A stretch of DNA of 64,000 nucleotides from Polaromonas sp. C04 (lineage in GTDB: Bacteria; Pseudomonadota; Gammaproteobacteria; Burkholderiales; Burkholderiaceae_C): positions 124,001-188,000 of the forward strand of contig NZ_MUNS01000025.1 of assembly GCF_002002705.1 (NCBI RefSeq). Direction: 5' to 3'. The notes beneath the pieces are model-generated. The model saw nothing but the letters and a program-made list of their open reading frames with translations, had not been told where the DNA came from and ran no database searches. A program made the position numbers and the translations under genes. Position 1 is the first letter of the stretch; each line of letters starts with the position of its first letter. Of this stretch, positions 62,980 through 64,000 are shown piece after piece.

Positions 62980-64000
62980 ATGAACCAAACAACGTCGGCG
63001 GCCGCAGGGGTCGCAGGCATCCAGCACCGGCCGGTCCGATCGGCAGAGGACAACGTCTATCGCAAGATCAGCTGGCGCGTGATGCCAATCGTGCTGATCG
63101 CGTACATCTTCGCCTTCCTCGACCGCATCAACGTCGGCTACGCCCAACTGCAGATGAAGCAGGATCTGGGCTTCTCGGATGCGATCTACGGGCTGGGCGC
63201 CGGCATCTTCTTCATCACCTACCTGCTGTTCGAGGTGCCGAGCAACCTGCTGCTCGAAAAGATCGGCGCGCGCCTGACCTTCCTGCGCATCATGGTGTTA
63301 TGGGGGCTGACCTCGGCGGCCACTGCCTTTGTCACCGAACCCTGGCAGTTCTACGGCATCCGATTGCTCCTGGGCATGTTCGAAGCCGGCTTCTTCCCCG
63401 GCATCATCCTGTTCCTGACCTACTGGTATCCGAGCCACCGTCGCGGCCGCGTGACCGGGCTGTTCCTGTTCGGCATGCCGATCACGGGCGTACTCGGTGG
63501 CCCCCTGGCGGGAATGATCATGGCGGGCATGGAAGGCCTTGGCGGCTGGCATGGCTGGCAATGGCTGTTCGTCGTCGAAGGCCTGCCGACCGTCCTGCTG
63601 GGTGTGCTGCTGTACCGAATGCTGCCGAACAAGCCGAGTCAGGCCCCCTGGCTGAACGACAGCGAAAAGGCACTCGTGCAGTCCGTGCTCGATGCGGACC
63701 ACAAGGTCGACGTCAAGCCCGGCCACCACGGCAAGCTGGCAGCCGCGTTGGCGGACCCCAAGACCTACGTGTTGGCCTTCGTTTACTTCTGCTGCGCCTG
63801 TGCGGTCTACACCGTCACGTTCTGGCTGCCGACGATGATCAAGAGCCTGGGTATCGCATCGATCGGGGCGATCGGCTGGATCACCGCCGTGCCCTACATC
63901 TTCGGCGCCATCGGCGTGCTGGTGATCAGCCGCAGCTCGGACCGTTTCAAGGAGCGCCGCTGGCATGTCGGCGGCACTCTGGTGGTAGGCGCTGCCGCGC
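62980..64000 (+). CDS. MFS transporter, anion:cation symporter family (cut by window end)
   Basis: N-terminal 340 codons of a 12-helix inner-membrane importer; the frame is open to the window end. MPIVLIAYIFAFLDRINVGYA has the ACS-family DRxNVGYA motif, then EVPSNLLLEKIGARLTFLRIM, GMFEAGFFPGIILFLTYWYP (a family signature) and RGRVTGLFLFGMPITG. These match transporters for aromatic acids such as 4-hydroxyphenylacetate or phthalate. Next to a mobA-like cluster it is the likely 3-hydroxybenzoate (or precursor) importer; substrate is inferred. The ATG at 62980 follows AAAGGAGA. Confidence 0.92.
   Translation, partial: MNQTTSAAAGVAGIQHRPVRSAEDNVYRKISWRVMPIVLIAYIFAFLDRINVGYAQLQMKQDLGFSDAIYGLGAGIFFITYLLFEVPSNLLLEKIGARLTFLRIMVLWGLTSAATAFVTEPWQFYGIRLLLGMFEAGFFPGIILFLTYWYPSHRRGRVTGLFLFGMPITGVLGGPLAGMIMAGMEGLGGWHGWQWLFVVEGLPTVLLGVLLYRMLPNKPSQAPWLNDSEKALVQSVLDADHKVDVKPGHHGKLAAALADPKTYVLAFVYFCCACAVYTVTFWLPTMIKSLGIASIGAIGWITAVPYIFGAIGVLVISRSSDRFKERRWHVGGTLVVGAAA

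Overview
The window is high-GC, densely packed bacterial chromosome. Gene content and order (pyrG-kdsA-eno-ftsB, dapA-bamC, parE-parC, queG-tsaE-amiC, mutL near miaA, a Bug-type solute receptor, aromatic-degradation operons) point to a metabolically versatile betaproteobacterium, Burkholderiales, most likely Comamonadaceae (the Polaromonas/Rhodoferax/Variovorax group). This is inferred from gene families and order; no rRNA is present to confirm it. I saw no tRNA, rRNA, CRISPR array, transposase or phage gene.

Layout. 1-2600: end of an MFS permease, a small heat-shock protein with a candidate FNR box in front, an ABC ATPase and miaA. 2700-8082: a block that separates miaA from mutL, made of a VapBC-type toxin-antitoxin pair, an EamA permease, gdhA and a XhoI/PaeR7I-type restriction-modification pair. 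8079-18638: mutL, a DedA protein, an orphan salicylate 5-hydroxylase-like oxygenase pair (nagGH-like), amiC-tsaE, queG, an AEC permease, xerD and a Bug receptor. 18678-20016: a lysozyme-fold protein without signal peptide overlapping a small secreted protein, which looks like a peptidoglycan-targeting effector/immunity pair. 20055-41114: mostly housekeeping (hslO, ftsB, eno, kdsA, pyrG, coaBC, dut, roxA-like hydroxylase, bamC, dapA, parE, parC), with a frameshifted glycine-zipper lipoprotein and an alanine-rich lipoprotein.

41196-50426 is a catabolic operon behind a divergent TetR regulator: flavin monooxygenase, maleylacetate reductase, a complete five-gene branched-chain-type ABC importer and hydroxyquinol 1,2-dioxygenase. 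Together these would import an aromatic compound, hydroxylate it to hydroxyquinol, open the ring to maleylacetate and reduce that to 3-oxoadipate. 50502-53409 is an operon of a Rieske-FAD reductase, a DUF488 protein and two AhpD-like proteins, preceded by a short leader ORF. 53509-54242 is a stand-alone type II lumazine synthase (ribH2) behind an FMN riboswitch. 54285-58320 is an overlapping operon of a fused ATP-grasp/alpha-E protein, a transglutaminase-like protease and a RidA protein. 58815-64000 is a second aromatic cluster: MobA-like 3-hydroxybenzoate 4-monooxygenase, an SDR, a 4-hydroxybenzoyl-CoA-type thioesterase, a Crp/Fnr regulator and an MFS importer cut by the window end.

Across the window lies a dispersed 42-nt element (AGCCC, 20 nt, then GCTAY-N7-RTAGC) with a fixed internal spacing, often inside coding sequence, and several housekeeping genes seem to have a -10 hexamer 6-8 nt before the start codon, as for leaderless mRNAs. 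I rate these two, the effector/immunity candidate and the ATP-grasp operon as the most worthwhile leads.
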